Source: Paraflavitalea soli (GTDB taxonomy: Bacteria > Bacteroidota > Bacteroidia > Chitinophagales > Chitinophagaceae). From it: a stretch of DNA of 64,000 bases. Location of the stretch: NCBI RefSeq assembly GCF_003555545.1, contig NZ_CP032157.1:5894546-5958545 (forward strand), read 5' to 3'. Below, piece by piece: positions 26,216 to 36,124 of this stretch (positions are counted from its first letter, which is position 1; each line of letters begins with the position of its first letter). Under the pieces are notes generated by a model. That model was not told the origin of the DNA. It worked only from the letters and a program-made list of their open reading frames with translations, and searched no databases. The translations under genes and the position numbers were made by a program.

Positions 26216-28234
26216 TCAGTAGTTAATCAACTTCCTGATGTATTCATCCAATCTTGCTTTTGCCAGGAAATTGTTTTCCAGTTCAATGTTGAAGGGTACG
26301 GGGGTATCCAGTGATGCACAGCGCATCACGGGAGCATCGAGGAGATCAAAACAATATTCCCCGATCCAGGCAGCCAGCTCTCCACCAATGCCACCTACCA
26401 GGGTATCTTCATGTAAGATCAATACTTTACCGGTACGGGCTACGGCACTGCGAATAGCTGCATAGTCCAGGGGCAACAAGGTGCGCAGGTCCAATATGTG
26501 GAAGGAAATATAGCTATGGGTATTGGCATATTCGGTAGCCCAATGTATGCCACTGCCATAAGTAATGATGGAGATATCCACGCCTTCCTGCACCACCCTG
26601 GCTTTGCCGATCTCTATTTCATAATACTCCCCGGGCACGGGACCGCTTACGCTACGGTACAGGGCCTTGTGCTCAAAGTAGAGTACAGGGTTGGGATCAT
26701 TGATGGCAGCGATCAGCAGGCCTTTTGCATCGATGGGTGTGGAAGGATACACCACTTTGAGGCCGGGGGTATGGACAAACCAGGCTTCATTGCTTTGTGA
26801 ATGAAAGGGGCCGGCGCCTACACCACCGCCTGCAGGCATACGGATCACCACATCGGCCTGCTGGCCCCAGCGGTAATGTATCTTGGCCAGGTTATTTACT
26901 ATTTGATTAAAGCCCACGGTCACAAAATCGGCAAACTGCATTTCCATCATGCTCTTAAAGCCCTCCAGGCTAAGACCGAGGGCGCTGCCTACAATAGCAC
27001 TCTCACAAAGGGGGGTATTGCGTACGCGCTCCTTGCCGAATTCCTCTACAAAACCTTCTGTGATCTTGAAGGCGCCGCCGTATTCCGCAATGTCCTGCCC
27101 CATCAATACGAGGTTGGTATGTTGTTGCATAGATTGATGGAGGCCTTCTTTGATGGCGTCGATCAGGCGTTTTTCGGGTAGCGTAGAGAAAGTATTGCTT
27201 TGCTGAGGGGTGGTATTGTCAATGATAGTTATTCCATATTGGCTATCCTTTGACCGGGGAGCATACACATCATCCAGCTCCAACTCAGTATCTACAACTA
27301 TGGGGGAGGTATTGGCGCCTATCGAAAGCTCTACCTCGATGTATTCTTTTAAATCCTGTTTGATAACGGTCAGTTGTTCTTCGTCGAGAACTTTTTCGGA
27401 CAAAAGGAATTGTTCATAGTTCTTCACGGGGTCTTTCATTTCCCACACTTCAAACAGGTAGGAGGGCACATATTTGGTGCCGCTGGCTTCTTCATGACCG
27501 CGCATGCGGAAGGTGGCGCATTCTATAAGGTAGGGCTTTTGCTTTTCAAGGCAGTAATCACGTACGCCTTTAATGGTATCATATACAGAAAGGATATTAT
27601 TTCCGTCGATCCTGATGCCTTCCATGCCATACCCCCGGGCGCGCTCTACCAGGTTTTCGCAACGGTACTGTTCGGATACTGGTGTGCTTAATCCGTATCC
27701 ATTGTTTTCTATGAGGAAGATGACGGGCAGGTCCCATACGGCGGCGGTGTTGAGGGCCTCATGAAAATCACCTTCGCTGGTGCCGCCCTCTCCGGTAAAA
27801 GCCAGGGCGACCTTGTTTTCCTGGCGGAGTTTATGGGCCAGGGCCACGCCATCGGCGATGGCCAGCTGTGGACCCAGGTGGGAGATCATACCGCAGATAT
27901 GGTGCTCGCGGTTACCAAAGTGAAAGCTTCTCTCCCGCCCTTTGCTGTAACCCTCCTGGCTGCCCTGCCATTGCATGAACAACTTACTTAACGGCATATT
28001 GCGGGTGGTAAATACACCCAGGTTGCGGTGGAGGGGCATGATCCACTCATCCTGCTCCAGGGCCAGGGCTGCGCCTACCGCAATGGCTTCCTGTCCAATG
28101 CCGCTGAACCATTTGGATATCTTGCCCTGTCGCAGCAGCACCAGCATTTTCTCTTCGATCATGCGGGGAAGCAACAGGCTTTTATAAAAATGGACCAAGG
28201 TTTCGTCGGTCAGCTCTTTACGGTTAAATTGCAT
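26216..28234 (-). CDS. 2-oxoacid dehydrogenase E1, fused alpha and beta subunits
   Basis: This 672-aa thiamine-diphosphate enzyme joins E1 alpha and beta, as in many Bacteroidota branched-chain 2-oxoacid (2-oxoisovalerate) dehydrogenases. The alpha half (about 1-330) has the TPP motif GEGGTSEGDFHEAL with ENNGYG about 30 residues later, and GIGQEAIAVGAA and RGHEEASGTKYVP. The beta half begins near 350 (VLMGQDIAEYGGAFKITEGF) and contains FKSMMEMQFADF, RMPAGGGVGAGPFHSQS and the C-terminal HEDTLVGGIGGELAAWI. It produces acyl-CoA from branched-chain 2-oxoacids, feeding branched fatty acids. E2 and E3 are not in the window. A TATCTTTG promoter lies 4 bp from the ATG. Confidence 0.94.
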   Translation of the reverse strand: MQFNRKELTDETLVHFYKSLLLPRMIEEKMLVLLRQGKISKWFSGIGQEAIAVGAALALEQDEWIMPLHRNLGVFTTRNMPLSKLFMQWQGSQEGYSKGRERSFHFGNREHHICGMISHLGPQLAIADGVALAHKLRQENKVALAFTGEGGTSEGDFHEALNTAAVWDLPVIFLIENNGYGLSTPVSEQYRCENLVERARGYGMEGIRIDGNNILSVYDTIKGVRDYCLEKQKPYLIECATFRMRGHEEASGTKYVPSYLFEVWEMKDPVKNYEQFLLSEKVLDEEQLTVIKQDLKEYIEVELSIGANTSPIVVDTELELDDVYAPRSKDSQYGITIIDNTTPQQSNTFSTLPEKRLIDAIKEGLHQSMQQHTNLVLMGQDIAEYGGAFKITEGFVEEFGKERVRNTPLCESAIVGSALGLSLEGFKSMMEMQFADFVTVGFNQIVNNLAKIHYRWGQQADVVIRMPAGGGVGAGPFHSQSNEAWFVHTPGLKVVYPSTPIDAKGLLIAAINDPNPVLYFEHKALYRSVSGPVPGEYYEIEIGKARVVQEGVDISIITYGSGIHWATEYANTHSYISFHILDLRTLLPLDYAAIRSAVARTGKVLILHEDTLVGGIGGELAAWIGEYCFDLLDAPVMRCASLDTPVPFNIELENNFLAKARLDEYIRKLINY

Positions 28235-28238
28235 ACTC

Positions 28239-28246
28239 CAAAGATA
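28239..28246 (-). promoter_or_regulatory. -7 element of the E1 gene, leaderless spacing
   Basis: Minus-strand TATCTTTG fits the Bacteroidota -7 consensus TANNTTTG exactly. Only GAGT separates it from the ATG at 28234, which puts the expected transcription start at or next to the start codon. No clear -33 TTTG is seen 19-20 bp further upstream. Confidence 0.55.
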
Positions 28247-28291
28247 TAGATCGTAACGAAGCGGGGAAAGGGTATATTTTAATTTTAAGAT

Positions 28292-29041
28292 ATGAATTTA
28301 CTAAGGCGGCTGATCCGCAGTATTATCACCATTTTGCCCTCTTTGCTGCCAGGTCTCTGGCTCCTGAACTACACGTTGGAGCAAAGGTGCTATGATTTCC
28401 CCTGTAAGGTCATCAATGTGGTTGTGCTGCTGACGGCAGTGGTATTGCTCCTATGGTCACTGATCGTTTTTGCCCTTTCGCTGTTGGAGAAAGAGAGCAT
28501 CGAAAAAAGAAATACCTGGGACCGGTTCAAAGTTAATCTCCTGGAGGTTACGCCCACTATCCTGATCCATGCGGGCATATTTGGAATTATGTTATATGCT
28601 ACGATAAATATGATCACCTCGTATATTGACACTTCCAATTATAAGGAAACGGGCAACTTATACCTGTTGGTCACTTTCGCTGCACCTGTATATGAATTGA
28701 CCCGGATATTTGAACGCAGAAAATCTGTTGCCCCGCCTGATACAGACCATGTGTCTGCCCTCGGGGTTGAAAAAGGCAAAACAATACCAGCCACCCGGAT
28801 CACCTACGGAGGCATCTATGGGCAAACCTTCCTCACCTTTGGTATATGGTTTGGCATCATGTTGCTTATCATGCGGTACCAATACCTGCTCACAGACCGG
28901 ATCAACAACCGCTCCTGGGATGCTTTGCCGGTTTTGCTCATTATGGCAGGTATCAGCTTCCTGCTGGTAAAATTGTTTAAAAGGACAGAACAGGTTTTAA
29001 GAAAGCGGGGAGTTATAAGCTGGAGCTCTTCTTATTTTTAA
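28292..29041 (+). CDS. multi-pass membrane protein, unknown function
   Basis: This is a 249-aa inner-membrane protein with about six hydrophobic segments (near residues 12-28, 42-66, 90-112, 120-140, 180-200, 215-232). No catalytic or transport motif is recognisable. It is divergent from the E1 gene, with 57 bp between start codons. A perfect terminator follows 30 bp after its stop. I cannot assign a function. Confidence 0.78.
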   Translation: MNLLRRLIRSIITILPSLLPGLWLLNYTLEQRCYDFPCKVINVVVLLTAVVLLLWSLIVFALSLLEKESIEKRNTWDRFKVNLLEVTPTILIHAGIFGIMLYATINMITSYIDTSNYKETGNLYLLVTFAAPVYELTRIFERRKSVAPPDTDHVSALGVEKGKTIPATRITYGGIYGQTFLTFGIWFGIMLLIMRYQYLLTDRINNRSWDALPVLLIMAGISFLLVKLFKRTEQVLRKRGVISWSSSYF

Positions 29042-29070
29042 TGTCATACGCTGTTCGCTACTATTAAAAA

Positions 29071-29094
29071 GGGGAAGCGCCTGAACGCTTCCCC
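29071..29094. terminator. bidirectional terminator between membrane protein and susD
   Basis: GGGGAAGCG (29071-29079), loop CCTGAA, CGCTTCCCC (29086-29094) form a perfect 9-bp stem, preceded by AAAAA on the left, which is a T-tract for minus-strand transcripts. It lies between two convergent genes and mainly suits the minus-strand susC-susD mRNA. Confidence 0.85.
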
Positions 29095-29121
29095 GAGGTT
29101 ATATAAAAGGGCAGGTTAAGG

Positions 29122-30672
29122 TTATTTCCAACCGCTTGTTTTGGCGGCGGTAGCTACTTCTCCCCATTTCCCTTTTTCACCGGCAAAGTCAATGCCCCCG
29201 AATGTGTATACGGTTTCAGGGGTCAGTAACATCTGCTGCTCGGGATTGGGAAACTCGGTAGGTGTGCCGGGTTGCAGGAGGTCGTTCCTGCGCATAAATA
29301 CCCAGGGATTGATGGCGCTACCAGAAACATCTATACTTATAGCATATTCATAGTGCAGTGTTTTTCTTACTGCGGCTTCTGTGGCAGGGATGGCCGATAA
29401 TCCTCCTTTGGCAATTCTATCTGCAGTGGAGGCATTCAACTCAGCGGCAGCACCGGGGATATCGCCCGTCCACATTTTTGCTTCTGCCCTTAAGAGTCTC
29501 ACCTCTTCGGCCAGGAATACAGGATTGGGATAACCTGTTACCTGGGTGGTATTGGGGTAAGTGCCTCCCTGCGACCACCGGTTGTGCTTGTAGTTGGAAA
29601 AGAGGTTGCGGCCCCGATCTACCCGGAGGTACCCAAAGTTGGTGGTGTATTTAAAGTATTGAGCAAAGCGCGCGTCATCGGTTTGAACGGGTGCCAGGGT
29701 AATGGATTCGTCCAATGGATAACTACTTGGATAAGTGCCGGTCTTATCAGCAAAGTACGCAACTTTAATATCGGCAGGAAGATAGGGTCCGCCGCCTGCT
29801 TCGGTAAGTCCATAATGCACCATGTAATTGTAATATCCTCCGCTTACATAGGAAGCGATCAGGTCGGCAGTCAGCCCTGCGTTGGCGTAGGCCAATACTT
29901 TATTCCAGAAACTGGCGCCCAGAGCGGCGGCTTCTGCTTTATCCCGGGGCATGGACGCCAGCAAGCGGGCAGCCATTGAGTTGGCTAGTTGAATAAACTT
30001 TGGTTTGTCCAGAGTGACATTGATATAGAAATCGGATACGGTCATGGAGGAAGCTGCATTGGCGGCGGCAATGGCTTTGTCAAAAAAGGTCATGGCAGTA
30101 TCTATCATTTGCTTGTAGGAATGGGATAATTCTTTAGGCCCTGCAGGTCCCAGGTTTTTATTGGCTATTACTCCCCTATCGTAGATAGCGCCCAGGTAGC
30201 CGAGTGATATGCCTTTGATGAGATAAGCAATGGCATATATCTCGCTGGTGCGGTCCTTTCCTTTATCGTCAATTCCTTTCTCCCCTTTGTCCAATGCCTC
30301 AATGATCACATTGGCATTGAGGTTAGGTGTATAAAAGCTACTATATGGGGAGCTGAAGTGGGAATAGCCCGCGTAGGACAAACTATTGTTCAGGCGCTTG
30401 CGGGGTTCAATAGCAAAGTCCCACCATTCCTGTACACGATTGGTGACGGTGGTCTGATCGGCCAGGGCGCTGATACCATAACCAAAATTGTAAGCAGAGT
30501 TGGTGTTCCACAAGGCATTGGAAAAATTGCCGGCTGCCAGTTTATAATAATAATCCGGTGTTTTGGAAATCCCTTCCTCAAGGGTATAAGTGGTAGGATC
30601 ATCAAACTGTAACTTTTTGCAGGCAGTCAAAACCAGCAAAATGAAAACAGGTATATACAGGTATTTTTTCAT
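29122..30672 (-). CDS. SusD/RagB-type nutrient-binding outer-membrane lipoprotein
   Basis: This is a 516-aa lipoprotein of the SusD-like fold, anchored by Cys18 (LLVLTACKK). SusD proteins cap the SusC barrel and bind its oligosaccharide or peptide ligand. Family marks are the TPR-rich core (YAIAYLIKGISLGYLGAIYDRG), PVFLAEEVRLLRAEAKMWTGD, and the C-terminal YEYAISIDVSGSAINPWVFMRRN, which resembles the SusD/RagB C-terminal domain. It begins 31 bp after the SusC gene, so both come from one mRNA. No glycosidase or sigma/anti-sigma pair lies nearby, so the substrate cannot be inferred. Confidence 0.92.
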   Translation of the reverse strand: MKKYLYIPVFILLVLTACKKLQFDDPTTYTLEEGISKTPDYYYKLAAGNFSNALWNTNSAYNFGYGISALADQTTVTNRVQEWWDFAIEPRKRLNNSLSYAGYSHFSSPYSSFYTPNLNANVIIEALDKGEKGIDDKGKDRTSEIYAIAYLIKGISLGYLGAIYDRGVIANKNLGPAGPKELSHSYKQMIDTAMTFFDKAIAAANAASSMTVSDFYINVTLDKPKFIQLANSMAARLLASMPRDKAEAAALGASFWNKVLAYANAGLTADLIASYVSGGYYNYMVHYGLTEAGGGPYLPADIKVAYFADKTGTYPSSYPLDESITLAPVQTDDARFAQYFKYTTNFGYLRVDRGRNLFSNYKHNRWSQGGTYPNTTQVTGYPNPVFLAEEVRLLRAEAKMWTGDIPGAAAELNASTADRIAKGGLSAIPATEAAVRKTLHYEYAISIDVSGSAINPWVFMRRNDLLQPGTPTEFPNPEQQMLLTPETVYTFGGIDFAGEKGKWGEVATAAKTSGWK

Positions 30673-30703
30673 TTTCTTTAATTTTAAGACTGATGGTGAA
30701 GGA

Positions 30704-33700
30704 TTAAAAGTTTACGATGAGCCTCGTTGAGAAAGTCCTGTACACAGGATAGGGAAAGTATTCATGGCTTCCCTCGGGATTGGTACCCTTGAAATCGGTC
30801 CAGGTATACAGGTTTCTGCCAATAAGCGACAAGCTGATGTCTTTAAATATCTTATTCTTCTTAGGCCCGGGGAAGCGATAACTGAGGGATAGTTCCCTCA
30901 GTGCTACGTAACTGCTGTTGGCAATCCAGAAATCGGTGTAGGAGTTCCCGTTATAGAGTGTTTGCAAAAAAGGGAGGGGCAAACCGGAAGCAGCATAATC
31001 CTGCCATATCTGGGTGCGACCGTCAAATGACAGGTATTGGGTGGTTTGATCGTATTTCTGTCCGCCCTGTTGCCAGTCAACGGTACCGTAGAGGGTTAAG
31101 TTTTTGAAGAAGGTGAATGTATTGGTAAATCCAACCTGGAAATCGGGTTGAGCATCACCTATCACTGTAGATACGCTGGCGCCGCCTTTTTGCAGTAATA
31201 ACGGCTTTTCATCCTTGGTACCCACCTGGCTTGCAAGTACGACAAATCCCCGGTTGTTGACGGTAAAATCGCTTAAAGTATAGGCGCCTCCTGCAGCATT
31301 GATGACCTTTCCGGAAGTTTTATCGACTTCCAATTGGGAGAGGGAGGTCAGCACTTTATTGCCATACATGGCGAAGGGGCTTACGCCTGCATCTTTCCAA
31401 AAGAGGCCATCTGTAAAAGGCGGCAAGCCGTTGCCCAGGCTTTTGATCTCGCTCCTTACGCGGCCAAAGGTGAGGCCGAAGTCCCAACTGAAGTTCTTTG
31501 TCTGGATGGCATTGCCGTTGACCTCCAACTCCAGGGAGTTGGATTTGGTAACGCCAAAGTTTTTGTATACTCCTGCTGCCTCATAGGGTGTAAAGGCGGG
31601 AGGGCGCACCACATCGCCTGAGCTTCTGGCCAGGGCGTAGTTAAACTGCACATTTATTTTCCTGTACAATACGGCATCGATACCAAATTCCCATTCGTGG
31701 GTAATGGAGCGTTGGAGGTCGGTGCTGGCCAATTGGTTGAGGGTGAATCCACTGGCAGATACAGTAACACGGCTATTCTTCAGGTTGTAAGCGGGTACGC
31801 TGCCGGCTGCTCCATAGTTGACCCGTGCCTTGAGTTCGCTGATAGCATTGCCGAGATTGAAGTCCTGGGTAATGCGATAAGCCAGGGACACGCGTGGAAA
31901 GAAAGCTGTTTGTTCATCTATACCATAACGGGAGCTTTGATCTACACGCGCCAGGGCATCAACAAATACCTTATCGCGCCAGGAGGTTTGGAAATTGAGG
32001 TAATACCCATAGTTGACGGTTTGGTTCGTAAACATGTCTGAGCCGTAACCGGTTCGTGTATCTGTACGGGTATTGCCAATGACATAGATATCGGAGCTGC
32101 GGCTAAAGTCGTAACCGGATACCCCAAATTCTTTCTCATACCATTCTTCATAGACCATTTTGCCGGTAACACCGAGGGTAATGTCGTCTCCAAAGCGGGT
32201 ATTGTAGTTTACCTGGGCCTGGCCGTTCATCATTTGATAATAATTATAACCCAGGGATACATTACCGTTATTGAGTGATTCGCTGGTGGTAGTGGTTTCA
32301 AAGCCACGGGGGTAGGTATCTGAAGCGGTATAATTTTGCTTTCTCATAGAACCCAACACTTCGACAGAAAGATTCCTGAGCACTTTATAGCGCAGTTTTC
32401 CACCTGCCAGGTAGTTATCGGTATTATTGGTGTATTCTCTTTTACTCCATTCATACATGGGGTTGCTGAGGTTGGCACCCTGGATATTCCATCCATCGGG
32501 TCTTACATTATAATTGCCGGCAGCGTTTTTGGCAGCGAGGTTGATAAATGGCTCCCATTGAAGGCTGGCGGCAAAGAAAGTACCCTGACCATTGGCGGTT
32601 ACGGCCGCAGAGGGCTTTACTTCATTGAAATAGTTGACGTACACTTCTGCTTCCAGTTTGGGCGTGGGCCTGAACTGGAGTCGCAGCTGGAGTGATTTTT
32701 TCTTATTGGGATCGATGGGTTCGGCAACACCGCCTGTATATTGATTCCTGAAAGATAAAAAGGCATTGTATTTATCACCGGAGGTGGCAATAGAGACATA
32801 GTTGCTGAAATATTTATTGTCGCCCAGTAGGGCGTCTGTATTGTTGTAATTGTTCTTATAGGGGCTAAGGTTTACGGAAAAGCCGTTGCTTTTGTAGTTT
32901 ACGATGCGGGAGGTAGTGCTGCCGGAGGCATAGGCAAAGCCATAAGGGTCGGTGTCGCTGGTAACATAATGGTGCATATTGGCCAGTGCAGGCGTGCGCT
33001 GGATATTGTTTATACCTACTTCATTATCGACGGTAATGGCAACGCCCTTAGTGCCTTTTCCTTTTTTGGAGATGACCTGTATTACCCCACCTTCTGCGCG
33101 GGTTCCGTACAAAGCAGATGCAGCGGCTCCTTTGACCACTTCAATAGCTTCCACATCCTGGGGGTTCAGGTCGGATAAACTAAAATTGGTAACGAAACCG
33201 TCTATTACTATCAGGGGAGAGATGTTTCCAAATATAGATTTGGCCCCACGCAGGAATACAGAAGCGCCATCATCGCCCTGTGTCTGGGTAATCTGAATGC
33301 CTGCTACTTTTCCGCGCAATGTCTGGGACAGATCAAGGGCGGGGGCGGTATTGATCTTTTCGGTGGAAACCTTGGTAAGACTAAAGGCCAGCTTTTCTTT
33401 ACTGGTAGCCTGGGCCACGCCAGTTACTACTATGTCTGTAAGTGTTTTTATATCGTCACCAAGGGAAACAGTGATGGTAGACGATGTGCCTGTTTTTACC
33501 TCCTGGGTTTCATGTCCAACCGCAGAGATCACGAGTATGGCGCCTGGTTCTACTGTAACGACGAATGTACCATCAGTGCCGGCTGAAGTTCCCTTGCTGT
33601 TCCCTTTGATTTTTATAGTAGCGCCATAAACAGGCATCCCCTGTTTATCGGTAACAGTGCCTTTTATTTGCTTTGATTGGGCAAGCAGGCTGTTAGCAGC

Positions 33701-33739
33701 AAAACTGAATAGTAATAAGAATAGGATCAGTGTTCTCAT
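30704..33739 (-). CDS. SusC/RagA family TonB-linked outer-membrane protein
   Basis: This is a 1011-aa TonB-dependent transporter that partners the SusD protein encoded 31 bp downstream. The start at 33739 (MRTLILFLLLFSFAANSLLAQ) gives a standard signal peptide; the frame from 33781 adds 14 unlikely residues. Residues about 22-105 form the carboxypeptidase-D-like domain (IKGTVTDKQGMPVYGATIKI). The plug follows, with QTLRGKVAGIQITQTQGDD and the SusC signature ASALYGTRAEGGVIQVISKKG. The barrel ends in aromatic RTFSTRLIVNF. It imports a ligand delivered by SusD across the outer membrane. Confidence 0.94.
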   Translation of the reverse strand: MRTLILFLLLFSFAANSLLAQSKQIKGTVTDKQGMPVYGATIKIKGNSKGTSAGTDGTFVVTVEPGAILVISAVGHETQEVKTGTSSTITVSLGDDIKTLTDIVVTGVAQATSKEKLAFSLTKVSTEKINTAPALDLSQTLRGKVAGIQITQTQGDDGASVFLRGAKSIFGNISPLIVIDGFVTNFSLSDLNPQDVEAIEVVKGAAASALYGTRAEGGVIQVISKKGKGTKGVAITVDNEVGINNIQRTPALANMHHYVTSDTDPYGFAYASGSTTSRIVNYKSNGFSVNLSPYKNNYNNTDALLGDNKYFSNYVSIATSGDKYNAFLSFRNQYTGGVAEPIDPNKKKSLQLRLQFRPTPKLEAEVYVNYFNEVKPSAAVTANGQGTFFAASLQWEPFINLAAKNAAGNYNVRPDGWNIQGANLSNPMYEWSKREYTNNTDNYLAGGKLRYKVLRNLSVEVLGSMRKQNYTASDTYPRGFETTTTSESLNNGNVSLGYNYYQMMNGQAQVNYNTRFGDDITLGVTGKMVYEEWYEKEFGVSGYDFSRSSDIYVIGNTRTDTRTGYGSDMFTNQTVNYGYYLNFQTSWRDKVFVDALARVDQSSRYGIDEQTAFFPRVSLAYRITQDFNLGNAISELKARVNYGAAGSVPAYNLKNSRVTVSASGFTLNQLASTDLQRSITHEWEFGIDAVLYRKINVQFNYALARSSGDVVRPPAFTPYEAAGVYKNFGVTKSNSLELEVNGNAIQTKNFSWDFGLTFGRVRSEIKSLGNGLPPFTDGLFWKDAGVSPFAMYGNKVLTSLSQLEVDKTSGKVINAAGGAYTLSDFTVNNRGFVVLASQVGTKDEKPLLLQKGGASVSTVIGDAQPDFQVGFTNTFTFFKNLTLYGTVDWQQGGQKYDQTTQYLSFDGRTQIWQDYAASGLPLPFLQTLYNGNSYTDFWIANSSYVALRELSLSYRFPGPKKNKIFKDISLSLIGRNLYTWTDFKGTNPEGSHEYFPYPVYRTFSTRLIVNF

Positions 33740-34258
33740 GTGTACCTGTTGTTTTGGTTGATTAATAGAAAAGAAGGTCACTATCCATTGAGAAAATGGA
33801 CAAATACACTAGTAATAGCATAGCAATAACATCACGGGTGGCTGTACAGCAGTCGTGCCTGTTTTATGAAACAATAAATAATCCTGTAACGGATGTTATA
33901 CCACTACAAGGCGATCATAGCTGGCAGGGGACCTGGTTTTGGTGTACAAAATCAGCGTCCGGTACGGCCGGGCCGAGGTTAAAAAGGGAGCAGGTTTAAT
34001 GTATGGACAAGCAGGGATCTGTTTTTGATGGCTTATTATCCTTGATGATTTTCAATTAAAGCCTGTATCGCTTTAATATTTATATGTGCAAGCAGATTGA
34101 TGTGATGATGTTAAAAGTAAGTTAACGGCAGAAAAATATCAAATATTTGTTTCTTCCATATGACCTGTTGATGCTTGCCCCAAAAGCTGTAGAATGCAGC
34201 AGGAGTAAGGGAAACACCGGTTTCAAAACACCAATAGCATGATAAGTATACAAATGCA
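33740..34258. other. susC upstream region without a gene
   Basis: These 520 bp hold no convincing ORF; the frame at 33796-33999 has no plausible start context. I see no clear TANNTTTG element for susC and no repeat family member. AT-rich stretches at 34020-34110 may contain the promoter. Confidence 0.5.
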
Positions 34259-34618
34259 TTAGTGCGACCGCTCGCTGTCGCTTCGCTCTTCTTTTTTATA
34301 CAATACAGATGTGATGATGGAGAGCAGCAGACTGAACAGGAGGGCCCACCAAAAGCCATCCACGCGGAAGCCTTTTACAAATTCGGCAGTGAGCAATATG
34401 ATGGCGGCATTGATCACAAAAAGAAAGAGGCCGAAGGTAAACAAGGTAAGGGGTAACGTGAGTAATATGATGATGGGCTTCACAATGGCGTTGAGGATAG
34501 CCAGTACGATGGCAAAGATGATAGCAGCCCAGAAAGAGTCAATGTGTACACCGGTGAGGATATAAGACAAGCCAAAAGCAATGATGGAGGTAACGATGAT
34601 GCGCATGATAAAATTCAT
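34259..34618 (-). CDS. phage holin family (superfamily IV-like) membrane protein
   Basis: This is a 119-aa protein with four membrane helices (near 6-22, 29-45, 50-80, 92-108). The pattern GVHIDSFWAAIIFAIVLAIL NAIVKPIIILLTLPLTLFTF-type (charged residues only in loops) and GFRVDGFWWALLFSLLLSII match the Phage_holin_4_2 (DUF360-like) family, widespread in bacterial chromosomes and not limited to phages. Its job is unknown. The C-terminus is hydrophilic (KKEERSDSERSH). It has no phage neighbours. Confidence 0.85.
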   Translation of the reverse strand: MNFIMRIIVTSIIAFGLSYILTGVHIDSFWAAIIFAIVLAILNAIVKPIIILLTLPLTLFTFGLFLFVINAAIILLTAEFVKGFRVDGFWWALLFSLLLSIITSVLYKKEERSDSERSH

Positions 34619-34693
34619 AGCTATGATTTTTCGTACCGTAATGAGCCCATTCAGGCCAGACCTATTGAAGTTAGCATTTATTCTTAAAAGAAA

Positions 34694-34715
34694 CGGGTCG
34701 TGTTTCCACGACCCG
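34694..34715 (-). terminator. terminator after the M16 peptidase operon
   Basis: CGGGTCGTG (34694-34702), loop TTTC, CACGACCCG (34707-34715) form a perfect 9-bp stem. On the minus strand it is followed by TTTCTTTTAAG. It lies 23 bp past the stop of the non-catalytic M16 gene. Confidence 0.88.
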
Positions 34716-34737
34716 CTACCCTAATAACTTTAACTAT

Positions 34738-36024
34738 TTATATAACCACCAGTTCGTAAAACTGATCAGGCTGGAGGTATTTATTGGCCAGTTCCTGCAA
34801 TTCCTGTGCTGTGACAGTTCTGATCACGTGCAGGCTATTGTGGAAATAGCTTTCCTCGATATTGTTCAGTATTAAGTTCTTCCAGCGGCCTATTACCTGG
34901 AATGGACCGTCGAGGTCGCCCAGGATAGAACCGATCATATAGTTGCGGGTCATGAGCAGTTCTTCGTCATCCACGGGTTCTTCGCGCAGCAGTTCCATTT
35001 CATTGTAGATCTCGGTAATGGTCGCTTCACTCACATCCCTGCCCGCTTCTGTACTTATTAGCCAGCCACATTCATGAATATGGTTGAGGAGGTAACTGTA
35101 AATGCCGTAGGTATATCCCTTGTCTTCGCGGATATTGGCCATGAGCCTGGAACCGAAGAAGCCGCCAAAGAGTGTGTTAAGCACCAATCCTTTTTGAAAG
35201 TCGGGGTGGTGCCTGTTGGGAAACGGACTGGCAATACGGATAGCAGCCTGTACCCCGGCCGCATCATTGATGATATGGCTTTTCTTTTGGGCAGCAGGTT
35301 GCAGGGGGTGGCGTACTACGGTCAGCTCCTGCCGGTGTGAGCGGAGGGGCAATGATCCGAAATGTTTTTCCAGTTCGTTGATCAGATCAGCAGGCAGTTT
35401 ACCCGCAGCGAAGATGACGCAACGGCCATTGCGGTAGTAGTTATTGTAGAAGGCTACTATATCCTCGCGTTGGATGGCATCATAATCTTCTGCATTGTTG
35501 TATTTACCATAAGGGTGCTGCTCACCAAAAAGGTAGGCATCAATCAAACGGCCTGCCACAAACTCACATTTCTGCAGGCTTACCTGTAAGCGCTGCTTGG
35601 CATTCTGCTTATAAATAGCCAGTTCTTCTGCGGGGAACACGGCATCTGTGATCAACTCTGCCGCTACGGGAAGCAACTCATTGGTATGCTTGTTGAGGCA
35701 ATGCAGGGTGAGTTCAGATGTTTCATTATAACAGGAGCGGCTGAGGTAAGCGCCGTAATATTCAAAATGTTCGTTGATGTCAAAAGCTGAACGTTTGGAG
35801 GTACCGTTCTTGAGGAGGAAGTTGGTAGCAGCTGCTACGGCCTTGGTATCCTCATACCAGTTGCCTGCATAAAACACCCAATTGATCATGAGTGTTTCTT
35901 CGCTGCCCATGTCAACAGTATATACCTCAATCCCATTGGAAAGGGTATGTTTCTGGCAGCCGGGCAGGGAGATTGTAAAGTCAACCGGTTCTTTTATTAT
36001 TGGAGCGATGGTTCTATTGAGCAT
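34738..36024 (-). CDS. M16 family peptidase, non-catalytic partner subunit
   Basis: This 428-aa protein has the insulinase/M16 fold but lacks the zinc motif: where HxxEH is expected (after GNWYEDTKAVA) it reads AATNFLLKNGTSKRSAF. The C-terminal M16 half is preserved (NTLFGGFFGSRLMANIREDKGYTYG, the R-x-x-x-Y-type substrate-binding segment). In two-subunit M16 peptidases the beta-like subunit lacks zinc but supplies the arginine-tyrosine pair. It follows the catalytic subunit gene by 100 bp with a hairpin between, and has no signal peptide. Confidence 0.92.
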   Translation of the reverse strand: MLNRTIAPIIKEPVDFTISLPGCQKHTLSNGIEVYTVDMGSEETLMINWVFYAGNWYEDTKAVAAATNFLLKNGTSKRSAFDINEHFEYYGAYLSRSCYNETSELTLHCLNKHTNELLPVAAELITDAVFPAEELAIYKQNAKQRLQVSLQKCEFVAGRLIDAYLFGEQHPYGKYNNAEDYDAIQREDIVAFYNNYYRNGRCVIFAAGKLPADLINELEKHFGSLPLRSHRQELTVVRHPLQPAAQKKSHIINDAAGVQAAIRIASPFPNRHHPDFQKGLVLNTLFGGFFGSRLMANIREDKGYTYGIYSYLLNHIHECGWLISTEAGRDVSEATITEIYNEMELLREEPVDDEELLMTRNYMIGSILGDLDGPFQVIGRWKNLILNNIEESYFHNSLHVIRTVTAQELQELANKYLQPDQFYELVVI

Positions 36025-36071
36025 TGTTAAATCAGATCACTAATTGTTGTAAAATCTTTTTCAGTCAACCC

Positions 36072-36116
36072 GGGCTCAGGGTGAGCCGCCTTTGAAAGGC
36101 GACCCACCCCGAGCTC
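36072..36116 (-). repeat. single GGGTGGGTCGC-family hairpin
   Basis: On the minus strand GGGTGGGTCGCCTTT pairs with AAAGGCGGCTCACCC around a one- to seven-base loop. Two of the pairs are G-U and occur only in minus-strand RNA. It lies between the catalytic and non-catalytic M16 genes and may set their relative expression. Confidence 0.8.
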
Positions 36117-36124
36117 ATCCCACT

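Noticed and set aside
33796-33999. 67-aa plus-strand frame upstream of susC
   Set aside because: No start signal, no recognisable domain, and it lies in the expected promoter region of susC.
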